Shown here one piece after another: positions 54,410-63,991 of a stretch of DNA of 64,000 nt. A program made the position numbers and the translations under genes. The notes under the pieces are model-generated. The model was not told the DNA's origin. It did no database searches and saw only the letters and a program-made list of their open reading frames with translations. The stretch is from Roseococcus suduntuyensis (lineage in GTDB: Bacteria; Pseudomonadota; Alphaproteobacteria; Acetobacterales; Acetobacteraceae): positions 728,194 through 792,193 of the forward strand of contig NZ_JACIDJ010000001.1 in NCBI RefSeq assembly GCF_014196305.1, read 5' to 3'. Each line of letters opens with the position of its first letter. The stretch's first letter is position 1.

Positions 54410-55735
54410 GTGCTGGTGCTGCTCGTCCTGATGGTGACCGGGGCGGTGGCACCCGCGCCGGGCCTTCTGGCGCTGCTGATCTGCCTCGGGGCGGCCTTCG
54501 CGGTGGCCTGGCTGTGGATTTCGGCCGTGACGCGGCTCGCGGCCGCGCTGCGGCGGGCGGCGGAGGAGGAAGGCCCGCTTCGCCACGAGATGCCCCCCCT
54601 GCCGCCCTTGCCGGCCCTGGTCGAGATCGAGGAAGGACTGGCGCGGCTGGTGCGTTCGCTGGAGGTCCGCGCCGCCCTGGTCGGCCAGCTGCGCGCCGCC
54701 GACGAAGCCATCGTGGAGGCCCTGCCCGACCCGCTGCTGGTGCTGGGCCCCGACCGCGCGCCCCTGCGCGCCAACCAGGCCGCACGCCGCCTCTTCGGCA
54801 TTGCGGGCGCGGAGGGCGAAACCCGCCAGGGCGATGTGCTGGCCCTGCTGCGCCACCCGCTGCTGGCCGGCGCGGTGGATCGCGCGCTCACCGAGGCGCG
54901 CCCGCAATCCGTGGACCTGACCCTGCCCGGCCAGGCCACGCGGGAGCTTTCGGCCCAGGTGATCCCGATGAACCCGCCCTTGGCCGATGGCGGGCGGTTG
55001 GTGGTGGTGCTGACCGACCGCACAGCCGCCCGCACGGTGGAGCGCATGCGCGTGGATTTCGTGGCCAATGCCAGCCACGAACTCCGCACGCCGCTGGCCA
55101 GCCTGATGGGCTTCATCGAAACCCTGCGCGGCCCCGCCGCCGACGACCCGCCGGCGCAGCAGCGCTTCCTGGGCATCATGGCGGACCAGGCGGACCGCAT
55201 GCGCCGCCTGGTGGATGACCTTCTGGGCCTCTCCCGCGTCGAGGCCACGGAGCATCTGCCCCCGCAGGGCCGCGCCGACGTGCTGGCCGTGCTGCGCGCC
55301 GAGGCGGCGGCGGTGGAACCCCTCTTCGCCGCGCGCAAGGTGCGCCTGCGTCTCGACCTGCCCGAGGGCGCGCTTCCCGCCGACCCCGCCGATGCCGACC
55401 AGATTGCCCAGGTGGCGCGCAACCTGCTGGACAACGCGCTGCGTCACGCGAAGGAGGAGGTGGTGATGCAGGCCGCCCCCGCCCGCCATGCCGGCCGCTC
55501 CGGCGTGGCCTTCCAGGTGCGCGACGACGGGCCGGGCATCCCGCCCGAGCACATTCCCCGCCTGACCGAGCGCTTCTACCGCGTGGATTCAGGCCGTGCG
55601 CGCGCGGCCGGGAATACCGGCCTCGGCCTCGCCATCGTGAAGCACATTTTGAACCGGCACCGCGGCACGCTGGTCATTGAAAGCCCGCCCGGTGCGGGCG
55701 CCACCTTCCGGGTGTGGCTGCCCGGCCCGGGGTGA
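54410..55735 (+). CDS. PhoR-like sensor histidine kinase
   Basis: 441 residues from GTG 54410: two membrane helices (about 1-40), PAS domain (about 90-195, 'AIVEALPDPLLVLGPDRAPL'), HisKA with VDFVANASHELRTPLASLMG, and HATPase with NLLDNALRH, DDGPGIP and NTGLGLAIVKHIL. The frame stays open upstream and encodes a plausible extra N-terminus (LTPARLLAATLLTGAAP) with no ATG/GTG/TTG. A CTG at 54359 overlapping the LppC stop is thus possible. The pst-phoU-phoB genes expected of a true PhoR are not here. Confidence 0.88.
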   Translation: MLVLLVLMVTGAVAPAPGLLALLICLGAAFAVAWLWISAVTRLAAALRRAAEEEGPLRHEMPPLPPLPALVEIEEGLARLVRSLEVRAALVGQLRAADEAIVEALPDPLLVLGPDRAPLRANQAARRLFGIAGAEGETRQGDVLALLRHPLLAGAVDRALTEARPQSVDLTLPGQATRELSAQVIPMNPPLADGGRLVVVLTDRTAARTVERMRVDFVANASHELRTPLASLMGFIETLRGPAADDPPAQQRFLGIMADQADRMRRLVDDLLGLSRVEATEHLPPQGRADVLAVLRAEAAAVEPLFAARKVRLRLDLPEGALPADPADADQIAQVARNLLDNALRHAKEEVVMQAAPARHAGRSGVAFQVRDDGPGIPPEHIPRLTERFYRVDSGRARAAGNTGLGLAIVKHILNRHRGTLVIESPPGAGATFRVWLPGPG

Positions 55736-55738
55736 AGT

Positions 55739-57175
55739 TCAGAGCGACGTGCCGCCCACCGTCAGCCCCATCATCTTCAGCGTGGGCTGGCCCACGCCCA
55801 CCGGCACGCCCTGGCCCTGCTTGCCGCAGGTGCCGATGCCGGGGTCCATGCCCGTGTCGTTGCCGATCATGCCGATCTTGGTCAGCGCATCCGGCCCGTT
55901 GCCGATGAGGGTCGCGCCCTTCACCGGCGCGCCGATCTTCCCGTCCTCGATGCGGTAGGCCTCGCTCATGGAAAACACGAACTTGCCGCTGGTGATGTCC
56001 ACCTGCCCGCCGCCGAAATTCACGGCGTAGATGCCGCGCTTCACGCTGCGGATGATCTCCTCCGGGGCGTGGTTCCCATTCATCATCAGCGTGTTGGTCA
56101 TGCGCGGCATGGGGCTGTGCGCATAGGATTGCCGGCGGCCATTGCCGGTGGGGGCGACACCCATCAGGCGGGCGTTCTGCCGGTCCTGGATGAAGCCGCG
56201 CAGATAGCCATCCTCGATCATGACCATGCGGCCCGAGGGCGTGCCCTCATCGTCCACCGTCAGGCTGCCGCGCCGGTCGGGGAGGGTGCCGTCATCCACC
56301 ACCGTCACCCCCGGGGCCGCGATGCGCGTGCCGACCAGGCCCGCGAAAGCGCTGGTCTTCTTGCGGTTGAAGTCGCCCTCCAGCCCGTGGCCGATGGCCT
56401 CGTGCAGCAGGATGCCGGGCCAGCCGGGGCCCAGCACCACCTCGGTCTCGCCGGCCGGGGCGGGCTGGCTTTCGAGGTTCACCAGCGCCTGGCGCAAGGC
56501 TTCCGCCACGCCGCGCTGCCAGCCGCCGTTTTCCAGCACGCGTGCATAGGCGAAGCGGCCGCCGGTGCCGAAGCTGCCCGTCTCGCGCCGGCCATCCTGC
56601 TCCACCACCACGCTGACGCCGAAGCGCACCAGGGGGCGGATATCGGCCACGCGCTCGCCATCGGGGCGCAGGATCTGCACCGCCTGCCATTCGCCGGTCA
56701 GCGACGCCATCACCTGCACCACCCGGCTGTCCAGCGCGCGGGCATGGGCGTCGAGTTCCAGCAGCAGCGCGGTCTTCTCCGCGAAGCCCATGGCCGTCAG
56801 CGGGTTGGCGGGTTCGTAGAGGCGCGTGTTGGTGGCACGCGGCGCCAGGTCCAGCACGCCCGAACGCCCCTGCCGCACCGCCTTCACCGTCTCGGCCGCG
56901 CGGGCCAGGGCGGCGTCGGTGATTTCGCCCGAATGGGCATAGCCCGCCGCCTCGCCCTGCACGGCGCGCAGCCCGAACCCGCGCGAGGTGTCGTAGCTGG
57001 CCGAACGGATGCGGCCATCCTCCAGGCTGATGGCCTCGCTCTCGCGGTATTCGAGGAACAGCTCGCCATCCTCGCAGCCCAGCGTCGCCTGCTGCAGGCG
57101 GGCCAGCGCGGCGGCAGGGTCCAGCTCGGTGTGGAACAGGCGGTCGGTGATGGAGAGCGGGCTGTCGAGGGGCAT
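55739..57175 (-). CDS. tldD: Metalloprotease TldD
   Basis: 478 residues. The TldD/TldE protease degrades unfolded peptides and matures some modified peptides. The zinc motif is LLHEAIGHGLEGD (HExxxH), and the family block NFGGGQVDITSGKFVFSMSEAY and the C-terminal 'GNDTGMDPGIGTCGKQGQGVPV' are present. TldE/PmbA is not in the window. The start lies 11 bases after the large PAS kinase stop on the same strand, so it probably belongs to the ctaA-kinase-tldD transcript. Confidence 0.95.
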   Translation of the reverse strand: MPLDSPLSITDRLFHTELDPAAALARLQQATLGCEDGELFLEYRESEAISLEDGRIRSASYDTSRGFGLRAVQGEAAGYAHSGEITDAALARAAETVKAVRQGRSGVLDLAPRATNTRLYEPANPLTAMGFAEKTALLLELDAHARALDSRVVQVMASLTGEWQAVQILRPDGERVADIRPLVRFGVSVVVEQDGRRETGSFGTGGRFAYARVLENGGWQRGVAEALRQALVNLESQPAPAGETEVVLGPGWPGILLHEAIGHGLEGDFNRKKTSAFAGLVGTRIAAPGVTVVDDGTLPDRRGSLTVDDEGTPSGRMVMIEDGYLRGFIQDRQNARLMGVAPTGNGRRQSYAHSPMPRMTNTLMMNGNHAPEEIIRSVKRGIYAVNFGGGQVDITSGKFVFSMSEAYRIEDGKIGAPVKGATLIGNGPDALTKIGMIGNDTGMDPGIGTCGKQGQGVPVGVGQPTLKMMGLTVGGTSL

Positions 57176-57186
57176 GGGGGCTCCGT

Positions 57187-60100
57187 TCAGGGAAGGAGGG
57201 AGGCGTGCGGGAAGCGCAGCAGCGCGCGCGTTCCCTCGCCTTCGGCGCTGTCGAGGGTAAGGGTACCGCCTTGCGCTTCCGTCAGCACGCGGCAGAGGTA
57301 GAGGCCAAGCCCGGCGCCCGGGTAGCGGCGGGCCAGCTGGCTGTCGATCTGGGTGAAGGGTTCGAAGACGCGCGAGAGGTCATCGGCCGCGATGCCGATG
57401 CCGGTGTCGCGCACCTCGATCTCCAGGCCCTTGTCGCAGATGCGCGCCGTCAGCGTGATGCGGCCGCCCGCCGGCGTGAACTTCACCGCATTGGTGACGA
57501 GGTTCAGCAGCACCTGGCGCAGCCGCTGCTCATCCGCGCGAAGCCGCGGCAGCGGGCCCATCGGCACGAGCTGGAGCGTCAGCCGCCCGGCTTCGGCCGT
57601 CGGCCGCATCATGCGCTCCACCCCTTCCAGCAGCGGCGGCAGGGGGATGGTTTCCAGCGTCACGGGCAGGTGGCCGGATTCGGCGCGGGTCACGTCCAGG
57701 ATGTCGTCGATCAACGTCAGCAGGTGGCGCCCGGCCTCCTGGATGGCGCGGGCGAATTCCTGCGTCTGCTCGCGCGGGGCATCCCCGCTCAGCACCTCGG
57801 AGAAGCCGATGACGGCGTTGAGCGGCGTGCGAAGCTCATGGCTCATGGTGGCCAGGAAGCGCGACTTCGCGAGGCTCGCCGCCTCGGCCGCGGTGCGGGC
57901 GCGTTCCAGCTCGTCGCGGATGCGCCGGTCGTCCGTGACGTCGGTGTAGGTCAGCACGAAGCCGCCATCGGGCGTGGGGTCCGAGACGATTTCCAGGATG
58001 GTGCCATCGGGCCGCCGCCGGATCTGGCGCCTCGACGCCTCGCGCGGATGGATGGCGATGTCCGCGGCGATGCGCTCGGCATCCTCGCCCTTGCCATACT
58101 CGCCGCGGGCGTGCAGCGTCTGCACCAGGCCGTGCACGGTCATGCCGGGCGCCAGCAGGCCGGGCGGCAGGTCCAGCATGCGCGACACCATCGGGTTGGC
58201 CGCCACCAGCAGCCCATCGGCGTCGAACAGCACGATGCCATGGCGGATGTTGTCCAGCATCACGCCCAGGATGGTGGCGCGCCGGTCGGCCTCCGCCTGG
58301 GCCTCGGCCAGCGCCGTGACATCTGTGATGGACACGACATAGCCCCCATCGGGGGTGGGGTGGGAGGCGTTGTTCAGCACCCGCCCATCGGCCGTCACGC
58401 GCTGATGGAACTGCGGCACGCTGCGATCCTGCTCGATCAGGTGGCGCAGCAGCGCCTCGGCCACGGCACCCGTGCCGAAATTGCCGGCCTCGAACTGTCG
58501 CTGCAGGATCTCCTCCATGGTCCGGCCGCGCAGATTGGTCAGGTCGGGCAGGCCGAGCGCCTCGGTGGCCAGGTCGTTCAGCGCGACCAGGCGGCGCTCC
58601 TTGTCATAGAGCAGGATGCCCAGGCTGATGTTGTCCAGCATGGTCTGCATGATGCCGGCGCGGTGCTCGGCCTCCTCTTCCGCGCGCGCCAGGGCCGTCA
58701 CGTCGGCGATGGAGATGACGAAGCCGCCATCGGGTGTGGGGTCGGAGGCGATGTCGAAGCGCCGCCCGTCGGGCAGGGTGCGCTGCATGCGTTGCGGCTT
58801 GCTGCGATCCAGCTCGAGGAAGCCACGCTCGGTCCGGCCGCCGTCTTCGTCATCGGCATACATGCCGCGCGCGCGTTGCGCGGCCAGGACTTCGGCCTGG
58901 GAGATGCCCGGCTTCTGCAAGAGGTCGGGGACACCCATCAGCTCCCCGGCGAGGGCGTTGGCGGCCACCAGCCGGTGGTCGGCATCGTAGAGCACGATGC
59001 CATGGCGGTTGTTGTCCAGCATGGCCTGGAGCACGCCCGCGCGCCGCTGCGCCTCCTCCTGGGCCTGCACCAGCGCCGTCACATCGGCCACCGACACCGC
59101 GAAGCCGCCATCATGCGTGGGCTCGGACTGCACATCCAGCACCCGGCCATCGGGGTGGCGGCGCTGGTAGCGCAGGGATTTCGTGCGATCGAGCCCGGCA
59201 TACTGCGACATGAAGGCGGCTTGTGCCGCGAGATCACCGGGAAAATGGTTCTCGGCCTGGTGCTGCAGGATTTCGGTGATGGTCAGGCCGATCAGATCGC
59301 GCTCATCGGCATAGCCGGCCAACTCGGCCGCGATGCGGTTGGCGGCCACGGCGCGGTGCTCGGCATCGTAGAGGGTGATGGTGTGCCGGGTGGCATTCAG
59401 CGCCGCCGCCAGCACGCCGGCCCTGCGTTGCGCCTCCTCGCGCGCCTCGAACAGCTCGGTCACGTCGGCGATGGTCACGACATAACCGCCGCCCGGCACC
59501 GGGTCCGAGGCCACGTCCAGCACCCGCCCGTCCGAGCCGCGGCGCTGGTAGCGCATGGGCTTCGAGCGGTCGATGACGTCAAATGCGAGGGTCGGCGGCA
59601 GGTCGGGCGGGCCGCCCTGGGCGCGCCGCGCCTGCGCGATCACCTCCGCATGCGTCATGCCCACCGGTGCCTGGGCATTCGGGAAACCCGACCTTTCCGC
59701 CGCCATGTCGTTGCAGGCCACCACCCGGCCATCGGCGTCGAAGAGGGTGATGCTGTGGCGCGAGGCATTGAGCGTGGCGGTCAGCACGCTGGCCCGCGCC
59801 TGGGATTCCTCCTGGGCCCGCACGCGCTCGGTCACGTCGGTCAGCGTGAGCACGAAGCCCCCGCCGGGCACCGGATTCGTGCGGATCTCGACCACGGTTC
59901 CGTCCGGCCGGTGGCGCTGCCAGGCCTGGGGGGCGTCGAAGTCCCGCGCGTCCAGTTGGCGCAGCGCCTCCTCCGCCTGCTCGGGCGGGCCGAATTCGCC
60001 CTGCGCGGCCTGCAGCCGCGCCATCTCGGTGCGCGTCATGCCCGGATGCAGCAGTCCCTCGACGCCGTTCAGCCGGGCGCAGAGCGTATTGGCCACCAGC

Positions 60101-62082
60101 AGCCGGTGTTCCGCGTCGAACATCGCGATGCCGTGGCGCATGTTCTCCAGCATCACCTGCATCATCACGTTGCGCTGCGAGACCTCGGCCTGGGCCTCCG
60201 TCAGTGCGGTGATGTCGGTGAAGGTGCGGACACAGCCGCCGCCTGGCGTCACATCGGTGCGGACCTCGACCACGGTGCCGTCGGGCCGCTGGCGCGTGTA
60301 GGTGCTGTCGCCCTTCCAGGGCTCCGGCGTGCGGCGCCGGCGATATTCCTCAGGGCTGACATGCGGACCGTGCTCCCCGCGCTCGGCCTGGATGTCGCGC
60401 AGCGTGTCGAAATGCACGCCGGGCTTCAACGCCTCGACCGGCAGCCCGGCCAAGGTGCCGCCCAGCGTGTTGGCCACGCGGACGTAGCCCTTCTGGTCGT
60501 AGAGGATGACGCCGTGGCGCATGCTGTCCAGCACGGTCTGGAGCATGGCGGCGCGTGACGTGGCCTCGGCCTCGGCGCGGGCCAGCGCGGTGACATCGCT
60601 GTAGCTGCGGACGAAGCCGCCGCCCGGCAATGTGTCGGTGATGACCTCGACCACCGTGCCATTCTCACCGGCCCGCCGGTACTGGTGCGGGCCGAAGAGG
60701 GGCGCGTTCAGCCATTCCTCCAGCGAGGTCTGCTGCTTGGCCAGTTGCGGGTCGCGCGGCTGGTGCTCGCCGCTCTTCTCGTATTGGCGGCGCCGCAGTT
60801 CCGAGACATGGGTGCCGCGCGCGAAATTCTCCGGAGACAGCCCGCAGAAATGCGCCGCCAGCCGGTTCGCCAGAATCACGCGCGACTGGTCGTCGAACAT
60901 CACGATGCCGTGGCGCGTGGCTTCCAGCGTGGTGGTCAGCAGCTGTTCGCGCGCCAGGATCTCGGCCTGGGCGGCATTCAGCTCCGACACGTCGGCCACC
61001 ACCATGGCATGGCCGCCATCCGGCAGGGGCACGCTGCGATGGACCGTGGTGCGGCCGTTCCGGTAGCGCTCGAAGCTGAACGGCTTGTTCAAGCGGTCCA
61101 GGCGCATCGTGACCTGTTGTTCCGCGTCGCCGGCGCCGAATTCGCCCGCCAGGGCGCGGCGCGTCAGGATGTCGCGCAGATGCTCACCCACGCGGGCCGG
61201 CATGGACGCGAAGATCTCATGGTAGGCGGGGTTGATGTAGCGCAGCACGCGGTCAGGCCCATAGACCGCCACTCCCACGGGCAGCGCCTCCAGCAGCGCA
61301 TCCTGCAGGGCGATGCGCCGCTGCGCTTCCTCGGCCGCCTCGCGTTCCTTCGTGATGTCGGTCACTTCCGACAGCCAGCCGCCATCAGGGAGCAGCTGGT
61401 TGCGGAAACGGATGGTCTGGCCATTGGGCCGCCGCCGCTCCCAGGCCGGGGAATTGCGCCAGCCGGGATCCTTCATCCGCTCCCGCAGCGTTTCCTGCCA
61501 GTTGGGCGGGTGCTCGCCGCGGCGGGCCTGGGCCTCGTTCAGTTCGAGGAAATGCGCGCCGGGCAGGGCCTCGCTGGGCTGCAGCCCGACCAAGGCAGGG
61601 AAGGCGGTGTTGGTGAAGCGCAGCCGCTGGTCGTCGCCATAGACCGCGACACCGCTGGACAGGCGCTGGAGCACGGCATTGAGGTCGCGCAGCTCTTGCT
61701 GGGCGCTGTCGAGCGCCTGGGCCAATTCGGTCGTCTCGGGCAGGGCGATGATGCAGCCGCCGTGCGTGAGCGGCACCTGCACCCATTCCACCCGCCGCCC
61801 CCCGGCGGTGCGCAGCCGGGCCCCGCGCCCCGCCGGGGCGTCGAGCATCCGGGCGGCAAGCTCCGTTGGGTTGCCGGTGCCGAACAGGCCTGCGAAGGCC
61901 AGGATCTGCAGCACCTCGGCGCGGGTCAGGCCGGGGCGCAGCACCTCGGGGCCGGTGTCCACCAGCCCGTGCAGGGCGGGGTTGGCGAGGATCACGCGGT
62001 CCTCGGAGTCGAAGGCCAGCAGCGCGACCGGCAGGGCGGCCAGGATGGCCGGGCGGGGGTCGCGCGGGGCCTCGGCGTTCAT
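57187..62082 (-). CDS. Giant cytoplasmic histidine kinase with eleven tandem PAS modules
   Basis: 1631 residues, no membrane segment. Eleven PAS (PAS_7-like) units start near residues 8, 135, 259, 382, 514, 641, 767, 891, 1018, 1145 and 1272, a spacing of 123-132. Most begin with a helix ending in RHGI(V/T)L(F/Y)D and end in GGFV...DVT followed by a charged linker helix (EAQRRAGV). The HisKA has His1415 (ATMSHELRTPLNAVIG). The HATPase has NLVTNAVKF (1527-1535), DTGIGI (1559) and PGAGLGLYL (1588). No receiver is attached and no response regulator is adjacent. The start overlaps the ctaA stop (ATGA), and tldD follows 11 bases later. Ligands of the PAS domains are unknown. Confidence 0.93.
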   Translation of the reverse strand: MNAEAPRDPRPAILAALPVALLAFDSEDRVILANPALHGLVDTGPEVLRPGLTRAEVLQILAFAGLFGTGNPTELAARMLDAPAGRGARLRTAGGRRVEWVQVPLTHGGCIIALPETTELAQALDSAQQELRDLNAVLQRLSSGVAVYGDDQRLRFTNTAFPALVGLQPSEALPGAHFLELNEAQARRGEHPPNWQETLRERMKDPGWRNSPAWERRRPNGQTIRFRNQLLPDGGWLSEVTDITKEREAAEEAQRRIALQDALLEALPVGVAVYGPDRVLRYINPAYHEIFASMPARVGEHLRDILTRRALAGEFGAGDAEQQVTMRLDRLNKPFSFERYRNGRTTVHRSVPLPDGGHAMVVADVSELNAAQAEILAREQLLTTTLEATRHGIVMFDDQSRVILANRLAAHFCGLSPENFARGTHVSELRRRQYEKSGEHQPRDPQLAKQQTSLEEWLNAPLFGPHQYRRAGENGTVVEVITDTLPGGGFVRSYSDVTALARAEAEATSRAAMLQTVLDSMRHGVILYDQKGYVRVANTLGGTLAGLPVEALKPGVHFDTLRDIQAERGEHGPHVSPEEYRRRRTPEPWKGDSTYTRQRPDGTVVEVRTDVTPGGGCVRTFTDITALTEAQAEVSQRNVMMQVMLENMRHGIAMFDAEHRLLVANTLCARLNGVEGLLHPGMTRTEMARLQAAQGEFGPPEQAEEALRQLDARDFDAPQAWQRHRPDGTVVEIRTNPVPGGGFVLTLTDVTERVRAQEESQARASVLTATLNASRHSITLFDADGRVVACNDMAAERSGFPNAQAPVGMTHAEVIAQARRAQGGPPDLPPTLAFDVIDRSKPMRYQRRGSDGRVLDVASDPVPGGGYVVTIADVTELFEAREEAQRRAGVLAAALNATRHTITLYDAEHRAVAANRIAAELAGYADERDLIGLTITEILQHQAENHFPGDLAAQAAFMSQYAGLDRTKSLRYQRRHPDGRVLDVQSEPTHDGGFAVSVADVTALVQAQEEAQRRAGVLQAMLDNNRHGIVLYDADHRLVAANALAGELMGVPDLLQKPGISQAEVLAAQRARGMYADDEDGGRTERGFLELDRSKPQRMQRTLPDGRRFDIASDPTPDGGFVISIADVTALARAEEEAEHRAGIMQTMLDNISLGILLYDKERRLVALNDLATEALGLPDLTNLRGRTMEEILQRQFEAGNFGTGAVAEALLRHLIEQDRSVPQFHQRVTADGRVLNNASHPTPDGGYVVSITDVTALAEAQAEADRRATILGVMLDNIRHGIVLFDADGLLVAANPMVSRMLDLPPGLLAPGMTVHGLVQTLHARGEYGKGEDAERIAADIAIHPREASRRQIRRRPDGTILEIVSDPTPDGGFVLTYTDVTDDRRIRDELERARTAAEAASLAKSRFLATMSHELRTPLNAVIGFSEVLSGDAPREQTQEFARAIQEAGRHLLTLIDDILDVTRAESGHLPVTLETIPLPPLLEGVERMMRPTAEAGRLTLQLVPMGPLPRLRADEQRLRQVLLNLVTNAVKFTPAGGRITLTARICDKGLEIEVRDTGIGIAADDLSRVFEPFTQIDSQLARRYPGAGLGLYLCRVLTEAQGGTLTLDSAEGEGTRALLRFPHASLLP

Positions 62083-63155
62083 CGGGGTGGGGCCCGCAGG
62101 CCGTGCCAGGCGCAGAGCCCCGCCGCGAGCACGCCCACCGCCACCGTCTGGTGCAGCGTGCCGAGCGAGACGGGAACCACATGGACCAAGGTCAGGACTC
62201 CCAGCGCGTATTGAGCCACCACCGAAGCAGCCATCACCAGCGCCGCGCTGCGCGCGAAACCGGATGGCAGATGTCGCAAGGCTGCCACGGCAAGCCCCGC
62301 CGCCGCCAGTCCCGTGAGCGTGGCCAGCAGCCTGTGGTTGAATTGCACCGCCGCGAGATTCTCGGTCAGGTTGAGCCAGGAGGGAGAAAGATCGAGGTAG
62401 CCGACGGGGATGAGGGCGCCATCCATGAGAGGGAAGGTATTATAGGTGAAGCCCGCCCGCGTGCCCGCCACGAAGCCGCCGGCCAGCATGGTGGCGGCCG
62501 CGAGCCAGAAGGCCCATTGCACCTGCCGCCGCACCTTCCCGCGCCGGGCCTCTTCGGCTGGGGGCAGCGCCGCCGGCGCCGGGCGCAGCAGGCCGAGCGC
62601 GGTCCAGACCAGCAGCCCGAACAGCACGAAGGCCATGGAGAGGTGCAGCACCAGCCGATAGGGCGAGACGGCCGTGCGGTCCGCCTGGAAGCCCGAGGCC
62701 ACCATGAACCAGCCGATGGCCCCCTGCAGCCCGCCCAGCGCGAACAGCAGCCAAAGCCGGGGCATCAACGCGCGCGGGATGGCGCCGCGCCACCACAGCC
62801 ACAGGAAGGGCAGCAGATAGGCCAGCCCGATCAGCCGCCCCCAGAAGCGGTGCAGCCATTCCAGCCAGAAGATCTGCTTGAACCCCTCCATGCCGAAGCC
62901 CGCGTTCAGCAGCGCGTATTGCGGCACGGTGCGGTAGAGGTCGTAGAGGCGCTGCCATTCGGCCTCGCTCAGCGGCGGCAGGGTGCCCGACAGTGGCGCC
63001 CATTCCATGATGGACAGGCCCGAGCCCGTCAGCCGCGTGGCACCCCCGATGGCCACCATGATCCAGACCAGCCCGGCCACGGACAGCAGCCAATAGGCCA
63101 CGGTGCGGGGGCGCAGGCGGGATTGGGCGGCGGCGGGAGGCGTGTCGAAGGGCAT
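62079..63155 (-). CDS. ctaA: Heme A synthase (COX15/CtaA)
   Basis: 358 residues with about eight membrane helices. Oxidises heme O to heme A for cytochrome c oxidase. Early 'VAIGGATRLTGSGLSIMEW' is the family signature. Paired heme-ligand histidines occur in WLHRFWGRLIG, LVLHLSMAF, VQFNHRLLAT and LGTLHQTVAV. The alphaproteobacterial/mitochondrial type 2 form fits the length. No other cytochrome oxidase genes are nearby. It heads an unusual operon with the giant PAS kinase and tldD. Confidence 0.95.
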   Translation of the reverse strand: MPFDTPPAAAQSRLRPRTVAYWLLSVAGLVWIMVAIGGATRLTGSGLSIMEWAPLSGTLPPLSEAEWQRLYDLYRTVPQYALLNAGFGMEGFKQIFWLEWLHRFWGRLIGLAYLLPFLWLWWRGAIPRALMPRLWLLFALGGLQGAIGWFMVASGFQADRTAVSPYRLVLHLSMAFVLFGLLVWTALGLLRPAPAALPPAEEARRGKVRRQVQWAFWLAAATMLAGGFVAGTRAGFTYNTFPLMDGALIPVGYLDLSPSWLNLTENLAAVQFNHRLLATLTGLAAAGLAVAALRHLPSGFARSAALVMAASVVAQYALGVLTLVHVVPVSLGTLHQTVAVGVLAAGLCAWHGLRAPPR

Positions 63156-63200
63156 GGGCGCGATATAGGGCGTCCCGCCGTATTGGCGAACCCGTGCCCC

Positions 63201-63250
63201 ACCGTTGGGGCCCGCCGTGGGGCCCCGCCTTGGGGCCCCGCCTTGGGGCC
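63201..63250. repeat. GC-rich 13-base tandem repeat
   Basis: Three adjacent copies of a 13-base unit of the form CGCC-(G/T)-TGGGGCCC start at 63213, 63226 and 63239 (the last base of the third differs), preceded by a partial copy from about 63201. The units contain the palindrome GGGGCCCC, so several hairpins are possible. It lies in the 170-base divergent gap between ctaA and the TVP38 gene. Confidence 0.75.
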
Positions 63251-63325
63251 ACAGGGTCGGGCCGCGGGGTTGTGAGGCGGCGGGGCGGCTGGTAACCGCC
63301 CCCGCATGTTCGCCTCCAGGCTTCC

Positions 63326-63991
63326 ATGACCCGCGCGGGCTGGCTGCGCCTCGCGCTGCTGGTGGGGGGCCTCGCCCTGGCCGGCGTGCTGTTGCGCGAA
63401 TGGGGTGCGCTGCCCGGCACCGACTGGGCGGATCGGAACCTGCGCGGCCAGGGGCTTTCGGGCGATCTCGTCTTCGTGCTGGTGGGGGCCGCGCTGACCG
63501 CGGTGGGCCTGCCGCGCCAGGGCGTGGCCTTCCTGGGGGGCTATGCCTTCGGGGCCGTGCTGGGGACGGCGCTGGCGCTGGCGGCGCAGTTGCTGGGCTG
63601 CCTGCTGGCCTATGGCTGGGCGCGCGCGGTGGGGCGGGGTTGGGCCGAGCGCCGCCTGTCCGGCCGCTTCGGCCCGCGTCTGCGCCCGCTGGTGGAGGTG
63701 CTGCGCGACAACCCCTTCGGCACCACGCTCGCCCTGCGGCTGTTCCCGGCGGGCAGCAACCTGGCCATGAACGCGCTGGCCGGGCTGACGGGGGTGGCGG
63801 TGGCGCCCTTCCTGGCGGCCTCGGCCCTGGGCTATTTGCCGCAGACCGTGGTCTTCGCCCTGCTGGGCAAGGGCATCCGGGTGGATGGTGCCTGGCAGAT
63901 GGGGCTGTCCGCCGTGCTGCTGCTGCTGAGCGTGGTGCTGGGCATCTGGCTCATGCGGCGCCACCGGGCGGGCCGGGCGGTGGAAGAGTAG
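63326..63991 (+). CDS. TVP38/TMEM64 (DedA-like, SNARE-associated) membrane protein
   Basis: 221 residues with five or six membrane helices. The family block 'GLPRQGVAFLGGYAFGAVLGTALAL' (re-entrant loop with charged residue), then 'VEVLRDNPFGTTLALRLFPAGSNLAMNALAG' with the conserved R-x-F-P-x-x-x-x-x-x-N pattern, and LGYLPQTVVFALLGKG support the TVP38 call. These proteins are proposed lipid or proton-coupled transporters/scramblases of the inner membrane. The stop TAG at 63989-63991 fits the opening of a fifth copy of the two-hairpin repeat. Confidence 0.9.
   Translation: MTRAGWLRLALLVGGLALAGVLLREWGALPGTDWADRNLRGQGLSGDLVFVLVGAALTAVGLPRQGVAFLGGYAFGAVLGTALALAAQLLGCLLAYGWARAVGRGWAERRLSGRFGPRLRPLVEVLRDNPFGTTLALRLFPAGSNLAMNALAGLTGVAVAPFLAASALGYLPQTVVFALLGKGIRVDGAWQMGLSAVLLLLSVVLGIWLMRRHRAGRAVEE

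Noticed and set aside
54410..55735. Naming the sensor kinase phoR
   Set aside because: Domain layout fits PhoR, but phoB, pst and phoU are not adjacent, so only the similarity is stated.
57205..60558. 1117-codon open frame opposite the giant PAS kinase
   Set aside because: Repetitive His/Arg/Gly-rich antisense product that mirrors the PAS repeats; no ribosome site or recognisable domain.
63201..63250. Short tandem repeats as a CRISPR remnant
   Set aside because: Units are 13 bases and directly adjacent with no spacers, and there are no cas genes.
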